64,000 nucleotides of DNA. It comes from Hypericibacter adhaerens. GTDB lineage: Bacteria; Pseudomonadota; Alphaproteobacteria; Dongiales; Dongiaceae. The translations under genes and the position numbers were made by a program. The notes below the pieces were generated by a model. That model had not been told where the DNA came from. It worked only from the letters and a program-made list of their open reading frames with translations, and did no database searches. Shown in pieces: positions 8,778 to 20,032 of this stretch; positions within the stretch are counted from its first letter, which is position 1; every line of letters starts with the position of its first letter. The DNA lies in contig NZ_CP042582.1 of the NCBI RefSeq assembly GCF_008728835.1, forward strand, positions 434,001 through 498,000. Reading direction: 5' to 3'.

Positions 8778-8839
8778 GTTGCGCCTTATGATGATCCGCA
8801 GGGTCGAGTCCGGCCGAGGGGCGTCCGCAGCAACATCAC

Positions 8840-9640
8840 ATGGCAGTCACTGAACCGACCGCGCTCCTTTCGGTGCGTAACGTCAGCAAGCAGTTCGGCG
8901 CGCTGATGGCCGTGAAGGACCTCTCCTTCGATGTGCAGGAAGGCGAGGTGCTCGGCATCGGCGGGCCCAACGGCGCCGGCAAGACCACGCTGTTCGAGGT
9001 GATCTCGGGCCTCAACCCCGCGACCCGGGGCGCCATCCTCTTCAACGGCCAGGACATCACCCACGCTCCGCCCGAGGCGATCTGCCATGCGGGCGTCGCC
9101 CGCACCTTCCAGCTCAATGCCGGCTTCGACTCCTTGAGCCTGCGCGACAATGTCCGGGTCGCGGCCTATTTCGGCCGGGACAACCGGCGCATCCCGGGCC
9201 TCTCGATCGGCCGCGATGTCGAGGCCGAGGTCGATGCGGCCATCGCCATGGTCGGGCTCAAGGGCCGCGAGCATCTGATCACCGGCCGCCTGCCCGTCCT
9301 CGACCGCAAGCTCCTGATGCTGGCCGGCGCCATCGCCACCCGGCCCAAGCTGCTGCTGATGGACGAGCCGGTCGGCGGGCTCAATCCCAAGGAGATCGAC
9401 CAGATGATGGGGCTGGTGCGCGATTTGCGCGCGCGCGGCATCACCATCGTCCTGATCGAGCATGTCATGCGCTTCCTGGTGCAGCTCTCGAGCCGCGTGC
9501 TGATCCTGCATCATGGCGAGCGCATCTATGAGGGCTCGCCGCAGGGCCTGGTGCGCGACCGCACCGTGATCGACGTCTATCTGGGCGAGGGCGCGTCGAA
9601 GCGCCTGGGCTCGCTCCTCGAAGCCAAGGCGGGCGCCTGA
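8840..9640 (+). CDS. livG: Branched-chain-type ABC transporter ATP-binding protein LivG-like
   Basis: 266 aa, usual size for LivG. Walker A is GGPNGAGKTT (41-50), the Q-loop lies in RTFQLNAGF, and Walker B with the catalytic Glu is LLLMDEPVGGLN (about 171-182). The H-loop is IEHVM. The ABC signature expected at 151-155 (LSGGQ/LSYGQ) reads LPVLD, which is unusual. Its partner LivF has a canonical signature, so the dimer would have one normal and one degenerate composite ATP site. ATG 8840 has only a weak ribosome-binding site. It stops 3 bp before livF. Confidence 0.85.
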   Translation: MAVTEPTALLSVRNVSKQFGALMAVKDLSFDVQEGEVLGIGGPNGAGKTTLFEVISGLNPATRGAILFNGQDITHAPPEAICHAGVARTFQLNAGFDSLSLRDNVRVAAYFGRDNRRIPGLSIGRDVEAEVDAAIAMVGLKGREHLITGRLPVLDRKLLMLAGAIATRPKLLLMDEPVGGLNPKEIDQMMGLVRDLRARGITIVLIEHVMRFLVQLSSRVLILHHGERIYEGSPQGLVRDRTVIDVYLGEGASKRLGSLLEAKAGA

Positions 9641-9643
9641 GCC

Positions 9644-10360
9644 ATGGCCGAGGCCCTCCTCAAGATCGACAATCTCTCGGCCGGCTATCACGGCCAGGAT
9701 GTGCTGCGCGGCCTTTCGCTCTCGATCGCCGAAGGCGGCCTGGTGGCGATCGTCGGCCCCAACGGCCACGGCAAATCGACGCTGCTGCGCGCCATTTCGG
9801 GCTTGCTGCGCCTGACCGGCGGCAGCATCGAGCTCGAAGGCAAGCGGATCGACCGGCTCCGGCCCGACCAGATCGTCGCCGCCGGCATCGTCCATGTGCC
9901 CCAGGGCGATCTGCTGTTCCCCGAGATGACCGTGCTCGAGAACCTGCAGATGGGCGCCTACCTGCCGGCCGCAGCGTCGCAGATGGCCGAGCGCCTCGAG
10001 CAGGTCTATGCGCTCCTGCCCAAGCTAAAGGACCGCCGGAGCCAGGTCGCCAGCACGCTCTCGGGCGGCGAGCGGCGCATGGTCGGGATCGGCCGCGGGC
10101 TGATGGCGGATGCGCGCGTCATGCTCCTGGACGAGCCGTCGCTGGGGCTGGCGCCGATCATCATCGACCAGATCTACGAAGTGATCGACGCCCTCCGGCG
10201 CTCCGGGCGCACCATCCTCCTGGTCGAGGAGAATGCCAGCCGCGTCGCCGACAAGGCCGACCATATCCATCTGCTCGACCATGGCGAGTTCGTCTGGTCG
10301 GGCGCGGGTTCGGCGCTGATGGCCCGGCCCGAGATCCTCGCGACCTATCTCGGGAGCTGA
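9644..10360 (+). CDS. livF: Branched-chain-type ABC transporter ATP-binding protein LivF-like
   Basis: 238 aa. Walker A GPNGHGKST (about 39-47), a normal signature LSGGERR, Walker B VMLLDEPSLGL and H-loop LLVEEN are all present. This is the second ATPase of a type I importer for hydrophobic amino acids or amides. It begins 3 bp after livG and is followed 6 bp later by livH, so the genes are translated as an operon. Confidence 0.9.
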   Translation: MAEALLKIDNLSAGYHGQDVLRGLSLSIAEGGLVAIVGPNGHGKSTLLRAISGLLRLTGGSIELEGKRIDRLRPDQIVAAGIVHVPQGDLLFPEMTVLENLQMGAYLPAAASQMAERLEQVYALLPKLKDRRSQVASTLSGGERRMVGIGRGLMADARVMLLDEPSLGLAPIIIDQIYEVIDALRRSGRTILLVEENASRVADKADHIHLLDHGEFVWSGAGSALMARPEILATYLGS

Positions 10361-10366
10361 GCCGCC

Positions 10367-11245
10367 ATGGACGTCGTCATCCAGGTCATCGCCTCGGGCC
10401 TCACGCTGGGCGCCATGTATGCGGTCTCGACCGTCGGGCTCTCGCTGGTCTACGGCTCGCTCAACATGTTGAACATGGCCCATGGCGCGCTCCTGGCGCT
10501 GGGCGGCTATATCTGCTTCTACGCCATGACCGCGCTGGGCTTCCCGGGCATCGTCGGCGTGCTGGCCGCGGTCGCGATCTGCGGCCTGGTCGGCCTCCTG
10601 ATCTATGTCACCACGGCGGCACCCCTGCTGGGCTCGCCGCAGTTCGAGACCGGCGTCTTCATCGCCACCATCGGCTTCGGCGCGGTGGTCGAGAACGTGA
10701 TCCTGCGGCTGTTCGGCCCGCAGCCGCAGCCGCAATCGCTCCAGGTGCCGGGCGATATCGTGATCGGCCATGTCCATATCCCGAACCAGAACCTGATGAT
10801 CCTGGCGGTGGCGCTGGCGCTGATGGTCGCGATGGCCCTGCTGCTGAAACGCTCGCGCCTGGGCCGGGCCATCCGGGCGACCGCGCAGAACCGCGAGGCG
10901 GCCCAGCTCATGGGCGTCCGCGTCGGCCGCATCTACGCGATCGTGCTGGCCTTGTCGGGCGGGCTCGCCGCGATCTCGGGCATCATGGTCAGCTCGCTCT
11001 CCTCGCTGCTGCCCAACATGGGCGGCGATCCCATGCTCAAAGCCTTCATCATCTGCATCGTGGCCGGGCTCGGCAATGTGGCCGGCGCCGTGATCGCGGC
11101 GATCGCGCTGGGCCTCCTGGAGGCCACGGCGCAATACAATCTCGGCGTCCAGTACAGCTTCGCCCTGCTGCTGCTCCTGGTGATCGTGGTGCTGATCTGG
11201 CGCCCCTACGGGCTCTTCGGCCGCAAGCAGGTGGTGCGGCTGTGA
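10367..11245 (+). CDS. livH: Branched-chain-type ABC transporter permease LivH-like
   Basis: 292 aa inner-membrane permease with about eight hydrophobic segments. It starts with the family-typical LTLGAMYAVSTVGLSLVYG and has the EAA-like stretch AIRATAQNREAAQLMGV that contacts the ATPase. The stop TGA overlaps the GTG start of livM (GTGA), indicating translational coupling. Confidence 0.9.
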   Translation: MDVVIQVIASGLTLGAMYAVSTVGLSLVYGSLNMLNMAHGALLALGGYICFYAMTALGFPGIVGVLAAVAICGLVGLLIYVTTAAPLLGSPQFETGVFIATIGFGAVVENVILRLFGPQPQPQSLQVPGDIVIGHVHIPNQNLMILAVALALMVAMALLLKRSRLGRAIRATAQNREAAQLMGVRVGRIYAIVLALSGGLAAISGIMVSSLSSLLPNMGGDPMLKAFIICIVAGLGNVAGAVIAAIALGLLEATAQYNLGVQYSFALLLLLVIVVLIWRPYGLFGRKQVVRL

Positions 11246-12255
11246 CCATGACCCCGCTCAGGCGCGACATCCTCGTCACCGTGCTGCTGGTGGCGTTCGC
11301 CGCCACCGTGCCCTACCTCACCTCGACGCGCTACATCGTCACCCAGACGACGCTGTTCTTCATCTGGGCCATCGTCGTGACGCAATGGAACCTGGTGCTG
11401 GGCGTGGCGGGGATCTTCTCGCTGGCCCAGATGGCACTCTTCGCCGTCGGCGCCTATACCACGGCCATGCTGGGCTACTATTTCGGCGTGCCGGTGGCGC
11501 TCGCCATGATCCTGGCCGCCATCGTGGTCGTCATCGTCAGCGTGATCATCGGGCTGGCCTGCCTGCGCCTGCGCGGTCCCTATGTCGCGCTCCTGACGCT
11601 CGCCATCGCCCAGATGCTCTATCTCCTGATCGTCAACGATACCGACTGCTTCACCAATCCGCCCTCGGGCTGCATGCCGCTCTTCGGCGGGGTGCGCGGG
11701 ATCAACCGCTTCGGCGATCTGGGCTTCCGCGCGCTGTTCGGCTCCAAATGGTACATCGCCCACTACTATCTGGGGCTGGTGCTGCTGGCGCTCGCGATCC
11801 TGGTGTCGATCCTCATCATCCGAGGGCCCCTGGGCCTGGCCTTCCAGGCGCTGCGCGACAATCCCGGCTATGCCATGTCGCGCGGCATCAGCCGGTTCAA
11901 GTATCAGCTCTGGGTCTTCGCGGTCTCGGCCTTCTTCACCGGCCTGGCCGGCGGCTTCTACGCCGCGCAGTTCGCCGTGGTGGGCCCCACCGTCTTCTCG
12001 ATCTCGCAGCTCCTGCTGCTGCTGTCGATGATGGTGGTGGGCGGTCTCGGCCGCATCTGGGGCCCGGTGCTGGGGGCGCTGCTGCTGATGCTGGCGGACG
12101 AGGGCATGCGCGAGCTCGGCGACTGGCGCGACATCGGGCTGGGGATCATCCTGATCCTGTTCGTGGTGCTGCTGCGCCAGGGCCTGGTGGGGGCGGCCGA
12201 GGGTCTCTGGCGGCGCCTGCGGCCGGCGAAAGCCCCGGCGGTCGCCAGCCGCTGA
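11242..12255 (+). CDS. livM: Branched-chain-type ABC transporter permease LivM-like
   Basis: 337 aa permease with about nine to ten hydrophobic segments. The family motif LRGPYVALLTLAIAQML and the ATPase-contact helix GLAFQALRDNPGYAMSRGI are clear. Start is GTG 11242, overlapping the livH stop, or ATG 11248 two codons later. It is the last gene of the importer operon and converges on the ABC-2 permease gene 27 bp away; a short GC hairpin at 12260-12280 lies between the two stops. Confidence 0.9.
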   Translation: MTMTPLRRDILVTVLLVAFAATVPYLTSTRYIVTQTTLFFIWAIVVTQWNLVLGVAGIFSLAQMALFAVGAYTTAMLGYYFGVPVALAMILAAIVVVIVSVIIGLACLRLRGPYVALLTLAIAQMLYLLIVNDTDCFTNPPSGCMPLFGGVRGINRFGDLGFRALFGSKWYIAHYYLGLVLLALAILVSILIIRGPLGLAFQALRDNPGYAMSRGISRFKYQLWVFAVSAFFTGLAGGFYAAQFAVVGPTVFSISQLLLLLSMMVVGGLGRIWGPVLGALLLMLADEGMRELGDWRDIGLGIILILFVVLLRQGLVGAAEGLWRRLRPAKAPAVASR

Positions 12256-12259
12256 CAAG

Positions 12260-12280
12260 GGGCGGCGCGCGGCCCCGCCC
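12260..12280. terminator. Short GC hairpin between convergent genes
   Basis: GGGCGG (12260-12265) can pair with CCGCCC (12275-12280) between the stop of livM and the stop of the convergent ABC-2 permease gene. Its position suits a bidirectional terminator, but there is no T-run and the stem is short. Confidence 0.3.
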
Positions 12281-12282
12281 GC

Positions 12283-13416
12283 TCACCCCTGCAGGGCGGC
12301 GATGCTGCGCCGGAAGCGGAGCCCCGCCAGGATCAGCAGCACGATGCCGGCGACCGCGGTCGCGGCGAAATCCAGCCAGACCGCGTCGATCCCCGCGCCG
12401 CGATAGAGGATCGCCTGGGAAAAGCGCACGAAATGCGTCGAGGGCACGAGCTGCATGATCTTCTGCAGCGCCTCGGGCTGGCTCTCGATCGGCGTCTGGC
12501 CGCCCGAGAGCAGGTTCATCGGCAGGATCACCAGGATGAAGAGCAGGCCGAACTGCGGCATGGACCGCGCCAGGGTCGCGAGGAAGATGCCGATCGCGGT
12601 CGAGGAGAAGAGGTAGAGAGCCACGCCCGCCAGATAGAGCGGGATCGAGCCTTCGATCGGCACCGCGAGCAATCTCTCCACCACCAGCCAGAGCGAGGCC
12701 GCCGTCGCCACCACGATCACCAGCGCGTTGGACCAGATCTTGGCCATCATGATCTCGAACGAGGTCAGCGGCATGACCAGGAGATGCTCGATCGTGCCGT
12801 GCTCGCGCTCCCGGATCAGCGCGGCGCCGGTGAGCACGACCGAGAGCATGGTGATGCTGTTGATCAGCTGCATGACGCTGGTGAACCAGGCGCTCTCGAG
12901 GTTCGGGTTGAAGGCGATGCGGGTGTGGAGCTCGACCGGTTGCGCGGAGCTGCCCGCATCCTGCCGCAGGAAATTCGTCACCTCCTGGGCGACGATGTTC
13001 GAGAAGTAGGTGGCGCCGATGCCGGCCTGCATCATGGCGGTGGCGTCGATATCGAGCTGCAGCTCCGGCCTTCGCCCGGCCAGGAGGTCGGATTCGAAAT
13101 CCGCCGGGATCACCAGGACGAAGGTGTAGCGCCCGCTGTCCATGTCGGGATCGATCTCGTCGAACCGGATCATGGCCGGCGGCTGGAACTGCGGCGGCAG
13201 CATCGCGTCGCGGAACCGCAGGGAAAGCTGCGAGCGGTCCAGATCCACGATGCCGACCGAGGCGTTGCGCAGCTCGTGCGAGATGCCTTCCGCCGCCGTA
13301 TAGACCGAGAGGGAGAAGGCCCAGATGATGAGGATCACCATCACCCGGTCGTGGCGCAGGCTGTAGAGCTCCTTGACGCCGAGCCTGTAGATGGCGAGGA
13401 GGGAGGCCAGCATCAC
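12283..13416 (-). CDS. ABC-2 type exporter permease (YhhJ-like)
   Basis: 377 aa. One N-terminal membrane helix (VMVILIIWAFSLSVYTA), a large periplasmic domain (about 45-180), and a C-terminal cluster of five membrane segments form the ABC-2 membrane domain. The stretch REREHGTIEHLLVMPLTSFEIMMAKIW is the family hallmark. It is the third gene of a three-gene export operon. Start is GTG 13416 or ATG 13413; the latter overlaps the TGA of the upstream ATPase gene (TGATG), so translation is coupled. Substrates of this type are drugs or unknown lipophilic molecules. Confidence 0.85.
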   Translation of the reverse strand: MMLASLLAIYRLGVKELYSLRHDRVMVILIIWAFSLSVYTAAEGISHELRNASVGIVDLDRSQLSLRFRDAMLPPQFQPPAMIRFDEIDPDMDSGRYTFVLVIPADFESDLLAGRRPELQLDIDATAMMQAGIGATYFSNIVAQEVTNFLRQDAGSSAQPVELHTRIAFNPNLESAWFTSVMQLINSITMLSVVLTGAALIREREHGTIEHLLVMPLTSFEIMMAKIWSNALVIVVATAASLWLVVERLLAVPIEGSIPLYLAGVALYLFSSTAIGIFLATLARSMPQFGLLFILVILPMNLLSGGQTPIESQPEALQKIMQLVPSTHFVRFSQAILYRGAGIDAVWLDFAATAVAGIVLLILAGLRFRRSIAALQG

Positions 13417-16175
13417 CGCTCCTGCTTGGGCAACAGGATCGCGCTCAGGATGAGCAGGATCGGGAAGAAGAGCGCCAGCGCGCCGAGCTGGCTCGCCAGG
13501 TCGCGGAAGGACAGCGCCTTGGTGAAGACGCCGACGCTGACCTGGAAGAAATAGGTCGTGGGGAAGATCGTGCCCAGGAAGGCGGCGTTGCCCTCCAGCG
13601 AGGAGACCGGCTGCATCATGCCCGAGAACTGCACGGCGGGCAGCATGGTGATGATCGCCGTGGCGAAGAGCGCCGCGATCTGGCTGCGGGTGAAGGCCGA
13701 TATCAGCAGGCCCAGCGCGGTCGAGGCCAGGAGGTAGAGGAAGGCGCCGAGGCTGAGCGTGGCGAAGCTCCCCTTGATGGGGACGCCGAACACGATGAGG
13801 GCCATGGCCGTCATCAGCAGGAAGTTCGCCATGCCCAGGATCACATAGGGCACCTGCTTGCCGACCAGGAACTCGAGGCGCGTCACCGGCGTGACATAGA
13901 GATTGGTGATCGAGCCCAGCTCCTTCTCGCGCACAATCCCGAGCGCCATGAGGATGGCGGGGATGAAGAGCAGCAGCAGGGCCACCACGCCCGGCACCAT
14001 CGCGTAGACGCTGCGGAAGTCCTGGTTGTAGCGGTAGCGCGGCTCGAGATCGTAGGGCGTGACCGACGGCGTCTCGCCCGTCTTCTCGCGGCCGAGATTC
14101 TGCAGATAGCCCAGATGCAGCCCCTCGACATAGCCGCGGATGGTCTCGGCCCGGAACGGCATGGCGCCGTCGATCCAGACGGCCACGTCGGCGGTCTGGT
14201 CGCGCAGGATGTCCTTGCCGAAGTCGGGCGGAATCTCGATCGCGAGCGTGATCTCGCCGTCCTTCAGCCGGCGATCGAGATCGGCATCGTCGGCGAGCGG
14301 CGCCTTCTGGTCGAAATAGCGCGACCCGGCATAGTTCTCGAGATAGGTCCGGCTTTCCGGCGTCCGGTCGCGGTCGAGCGTCGCATAGGACAGATTCTCG
14401 ACATCGAAGGTGATGCCGTAGCCGAACACCAGCATCAGCAGCGCCGTGCCGAAGAGCGCCACGGCCAGCCGGACCGGATCGCGCAGGATCTCCAGGGTTT
14501 CTCTGAGCGCATAGGCGAACAGCCGGCGCGGCTTGAACAGCGACAGCCCGCCTCGCCCCGCGGCGGGCGGCGCGGGCATCGCGGGCGGGGGATCGGCGAC
14601 CGGTGGCGTCGCGGCCGGCCCGGCCTTCGCCGCGTCCGCTTTTGCGGCGTCCTGGAGATAGTGGATGAAGGCGGCCTCCAGGCTGTCGCTACCGGCCTTG
14701 GCGACGAGGCCGGTGGGCGTGTCGGTCTCGAGCACGCGCCCCGCATGCATGAGCGAGATGCGGTCGCAGCGCGCGGCCTCGTTCATGAAATGGGTCGAGA
14801 TGAAGATCGTGACGCCGCGGTCGCGCGAGAGCCCGATCAGGAGCTCCCAGAACTTGTCGCGGGCGACCGGATCGACGCCCGAGGTGGGCTCGTCCAGGAT
14901 CAGGAGCTCCGGCTCATGGATCACCGCCACGGCCAGCGACAGCCGCTGCCGCACGCCCAGCGGCAATTGCTCGGCCAGCTCGTCGGCATGGTCTTCGAGC
15001 CCGAATTCGTCGAACAGGCGCTTGATCGATTGCGCCATCTTGCCGGCCGGGACCTGGAACAGCCGCGCATGCAGCTCGAGATTCTGCCGGACCGTGAGCT
15101 CGGCATAGAGCGAGAAGGATTGCGACATGTAGCCGACACGCCGGCGGGTCGCGAGATCGTCGGGACGCGGCACCTTGCCGAAGAGCTCCACGCTGCCGGC
15201 CGTCGGCGGCAGCAGCCCGGTCAGCATCTTCATGGTCGTGGTCTTGCCGCAGCCGTTCGAGCCGAGGAAGCCGAAGATCTCGCCGCGCTCGATGCGGAAG
15301 CTGACCCGGTCGACCGCGGTGAAATCCCCGAAACGGCGCGTCAGCCCCTCGGCCAGGATCGCCGGCTCGCCATCTCCATGCTCGCGCGGCCTCAGGACGA
15401 CCGGGCGGTAGCCGGCCCGCGCCGCCTCCGGCAGCAGGGCGATGAAGGCGGCTTCCAGCGAGGCGCTGCCCGTCCGCTGCCGGACCTCCGCTGGCGTTCC
15501 CTCGGCCAGGATCCGGCCGGCGTTCATGGCGATGAGATGATCGAACCGCTCGGCCTCGTCCATATAGGCCGTCGCGATCAGCACCGTGAGGCCCGTCCGC
15601 GATCGCCGGATCTCGTCGATCAGCTCCCAGAACTGGCGGCGCGACAGCGGATCGACGCCGGTGGTGGGCTCGTCCAGGATCAGGAGGTCGGGATCGTGGA
15701 TCAGCGCGCAGCAAAGCCCGAGCTTCTGCTTCATGCCGCCGGAAAGCTTGCCGGCGGGCCGCGCGGCGAACGGCGTCAGGCCGGTCGCGCGCAGAAGCTG
15801 CTCGATGCGAAGGACGCGCTCGGCATGGCCCTGGTCGAACAGGCGGCTGAAGAACTCGAGATTCTCCCGCACGCTCAGATCCATGTTGAGGTTGCGGCCG
15901 AGACCTTGCGGCATATAGGCGATGCGCGGGCAGGCACGCATCCGGTGGCGCGGATCGGCCATGTCGCCGCCCAGCACCTCGATGCGGCCCTGCTGACGAC
16001 GCCGGGCGCCGGCGACGAGGCCGAGCAGGGTGGATTTGCCCACGCCGTCGGGCCCGATCATCGCGATCATTTTTCCCGCCGGCAGCGCCACGGACAGGCC
16101 GTCGAGCGCCAGCACCTTGCCATAACGGTGCGTCACCGTTTCCAGCCTGATCGCGTCGGGCGGGGCGGCGGTCAT
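13413..16175 (-). CDS. ABC exporter with two ATPase domains fused to ABC-2 permease (RbbA/YhiH-like)
   Basis: 920 aa, the length and order of RbbA/YhiH-type proteins. NBD1 covers about 1-230 (Walker A GPDGVGKST, signature LSGGMKQ, Walker B LLILDEPTTGVD). NBD2 covers about 270-510 (GSNGCGKTT, signature LPLGVRQ, LLILDEPTSGVD). A Pro/Ala-rich linker precedes the ABC-2 membrane half, which has an external loop and the family stretch REKELGSITNLYVTPVTRLE. It pairs with the downstream permease and upstream adaptor to form an export system across the envelope. It starts 10 bp after the adaptor stop. Confidence 0.9.
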   Translation of the reverse strand: MTAAPPDAIRLETVTHRYGKVLALDGLSVALPAGKMIAMIGPDGVGKSTLLGLVAGARRRQQGRIEVLGGDMADPRHRMRACPRIAYMPQGLGRNLNMDLSVRENLEFFSRLFDQGHAERVLRIEQLLRATGLTPFAARPAGKLSGGMKQKLGLCCALIHDPDLLILDEPTTGVDPLSRRQFWELIDEIRRSRTGLTVLIATAYMDEAERFDHLIAMNAGRILAEGTPAEVRQRTGSASLEAAFIALLPEAARAGYRPVVLRPREHGDGEPAILAEGLTRRFGDFTAVDRVSFRIERGEIFGFLGSNGCGKTTTMKMLTGLLPPTAGSVELFGKVPRPDDLATRRRVGYMSQSFSLYAELTVRQNLELHARLFQVPAGKMAQSIKRLFDEFGLEDHADELAEQLPLGVRQRLSLAVAVIHEPELLILDEPTSGVDPVARDKFWELLIGLSRDRGVTIFISTHFMNEAARCDRISLMHAGRVLETDTPTGLVAKAGSDSLEAAFIHYLQDAAKADAAKAGPAATPPVADPPPAMPAPPAAGRGGLSLFKPRRLFAYALRETLEILRDPVRLAVALFGTALLMLVFGYGITFDVENLSYATLDRDRTPESRTYLENYAGSRYFDQKAPLADDADLDRRLKDGEITLAIEIPPDFGKDILRDQTADVAVWIDGAMPFRAETIRGYVEGLHLGYLQNLGREKTGETPSVTPYDLEPRYRYNQDFRSVYAMVPGVVALLLLFIPAILMALGIVREKELGSITNLYVTPVTRLEFLVGKQVPYVILGMANFLLMTAMALIVFGVPIKGSFATLSLGAFLYLLASTALGLLISAFTRSQIAALFATAIITMLPAVQFSGMMQPVSSLEGNAAFLGTIFPTTYFFQVSVGVFTKALSFRDLASQLGALALFFPILLILSAILLPKQER

Positions 16176-16185
16176 GGCGCGGGAC

Positions 16186-17169
16186 TCACTCCGGCAGCTT
16201 GACCTCGAGGCTCGGCGGCCAAGGCTGGTCCGGCGCCAGCAGGACGTAGGCCTCTCCTGGAAGCCCCGTCTTGACCTTCTCCTCGTTGGCCTTCAGCAGC
16301 GAGGGATCGATCTGGACCTTGACGCGGAACATCAGCTTCTCGCGCTCGTCCTTGGTCTCGACCTGCTTCGGCGTGAACTGCGCCTCCGCGGCGATGAAGG
16401 AGATGTTGGCCGGGATCACATATTCCGGAACGGCGTCGAGAACGACGCGCGCCGAGGAGCCGATCCGGACCCGCCCCACCTGATCGGTCGGCAGGAAGAT
16501 CGTCATATAGACGTCGGTCAGATCGAGCAGCGTCAGCACGCGCCCGCCGGCCGCGAGCACCTCGCCCGGTTCCGCCAGGCGGTGCTGGATCCGGCCGTTG
16601 ATGGGCGCCTTCAGCGCCGAATCGTCGAGCTGGGCCTGGATCCGCCGCATCTCCGCCTTGGCGGAGTCGACCGCGCGCTGGCTGGTCTCGCTCTGGGCCT
16701 GGGCGCCGTCGAGGGCGGCCCGGGCCGCGTCGAGCAGGCTGCGCCGCTGGTCGACGATCTCGCGCGAGATGTCGCCGGTCTTGGCGAGCGACACCGCCCG
16801 GTCATATTGCTGCTTCGCGAAGGCCAGTTCCGCCTGACGCTGGGTGATCACCGCCTGGGCCGAGGCCACGGCCTTCTCGGCCTGGGCCGCGTCGGCGCCG
16901 GCCTTGTCGAAGCTCGCCTCGAGCTCGGTCGTGTCCATGCGGGCCAGCACCTGGTTGGCGGCGACCAGATCGCCCTCCTGCACCAGCACCTCGGCGATGC
17001 GCCCGCTATATTTCGCCGCGACCTGGACTTCCTGGGCCTCGATCCGGCCATTGCCGCTGGCGATATAGTCGGGGAGGCGCGATTGATGCTGCTGCCACCA
17101 GCGCCAGCCGCCCGCCGCCGCGAGCGCCGCCAGCCCTATCAACACGGCCACCAGGATCAGACGTTTCAT
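16186..17169 (-). CDS. HlyD-family membrane fusion/adaptor protein (YhiI-like)
   Basis: 327 aa. A single N-terminal membrane anchor (LILVAVLIGLAALAAAGGW) is followed by a barrel-sandwich half (GRIEAQEVQVAAKYSGRI), a long coiled-coil hairpin (about 80-200, rich in A/Q/E/K) and the second lipoyl half (LKAPINGRIQHRLAEPGEVL). It links the inner-membrane ABC exporter encoded immediately downstream to an outer-membrane channel. It is the first gene of the operon; its promoter would lie in the gap shared with the divergent sensor kinase. Confidence 0.9.
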   Translation of the reverse strand: MKRLILVAVLIGLAALAAAGGWRWWQQHQSRLPDYIASGNGRIEAQEVQVAAKYSGRIAEVLVQEGDLVAANQVLARMDTTELEASFDKAGADAAQAEKAVASAQAVITQRQAELAFAKQQYDRAVSLAKTGDISREIVDQRRSLLDAARAALDGAQAQSETSQRAVDSAKAEMRRIQAQLDDSALKAPINGRIQHRLAEPGEVLAAGGRVLTLLDLTDVYMTIFLPTDQVGRVRIGSSARVVLDAVPEYVIPANISFIAAEAQFTPKQVETKDEREKLMFRVKVQIDPSLLKANEEKVKTGLPGEAYVLLAPDQPWPPSLEVKLPE

Positions 17170-17550
17170 CGGAAGATCGCCGCACCGAGGGGTTGATGCC
17201 GCAAGTCATGGCTTGGAAGCCAGTACCCTGCCCCGCGGCCGGTCGCCGGGTCCGGAACCCGGAACCCATGGAAGGGGTGCGACTATAGCCAGATGGCGCG
17301 GGCGGCAGGGAGGGTTGCGCTGTCGCAGACGCCACCCGTGCCGGTCATCCGAAAGGACCGGTCCGGTCCCCTCGGCCAGGAGCGCCAGTCGCTTTTTATT
17401 GAAATCGCAGGGCTTTGCAACCCCTGTCCGGGTATCGTGCCGATCCGGCGGCGGCGCCGATCTTGCCGCTGGCGGTTAAGGACCCCATTTTTCACAAAGA
17501 AACGAGGGGGATTGGCCTGGCCCGGGGCGGACGCCAGGACAGTCGGCAAG
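17170..17550. other. Divergent intergenic region, exporter operon / sensor kinase
   Basis: 381 bp between two divergently transcribed units. A kinase-frame ORF extends back to 17293, but the extension looks non-conserved. The segment 17393-17510 is locally richer in A/T (CTTTTTATTGAAATC and CCCATTTTTCACAAAG) and is the likely promoter zone. A tandem GGAACCC GGAACCC repeat is near 17257. No RNA gene or recognised operator is visible. Confidence 0.4.
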
Positions 17551-19536
<1,986 letters not shown>

Positions 19537-19545
19537 GCAGAAGCG

Positions 19546-20016
19546 TCAGCAGCTGGGCCAGGCGAGCCAGCCCACCAGGTCCTTGCCGGTGGTGAAGACC
19601 GGTTCCTTGTCGGTGCTGGTGCAGGCGCTCACCGGCCCGACATGGTTTTCCGGATAGAAGTAGGGTCCCTTCAGCACCGCCCCGTCGTCCGGCTCGTTGG
19701 CGCTGGGATCGCCGCCATTGGCCGCGACCGAGCATTTGAAGACGCTGCCGTCGGCGCCCACGGTGTGGACCGCGAGCGTGCCGTCATCCTGCGTCGCCAC
19801 GTCGCCGACATAGGCGGGCTTGGACGGGTTGGCCTCGAGACAGGCCAGCAGCCCCGGATAGACGGAAGGCAGATGGGCGCTCCAGTCGCCGGACTCCTCC
19901 ATCCGGCTCGAGCTCTCGAGCGAAGGAATCGAGCTCCCGCCGCCGGTCTGGGTGCAGCCCCAGCCGGCCAGCGAGAGGGCAAGCGCGAATGCGGTCAGGA
20001 CTCTTTGGGCCTTCAT
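19546..20016 (-). CDS. Small exported protein, possible lipoprotein, unknown function
   Basis: 156 aa. The N-terminus MKAQRVLTAFALALSLAGWGC is a signal sequence ending in Cys. The residues before the Cys (G-W-G) only loosely fit a lipobox, so lipidation is uncertain. The mature part is Gly/Ser/Asp-rich with four further Cys, which could form disulfides in the periplasm. ATG 20016 has GCAGGAGAAG just upstream; the frame is open 14 codons further but without a start signal. It follows the next gene by 16 bp, forming a two-gene unit. No family recognised. Confidence 0.6.
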   Translation of the reverse strand: MKAQRVLTAFALALSLAGWGCTQTGGGSSIPSLESSSRMEESGDWSAHLPSVYPGLLACLEANPSKPAYVGDVATQDDGTLAVHTVGADGSVFKCSVAANGGDPSANEPDDGAVLKGPYFYPENHVGPVSACTSTDKEPVFTTGKDLVGWLAWPSC

Positions 20017-20032
20017 TGGTCTTCTCCTGCTT

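Noticed and set aside
14115-16202. 695-codon plus-strand ORF opposite the ABC exporter
   Set aside because: Shadow of the two-ATPase exporter; no motif.
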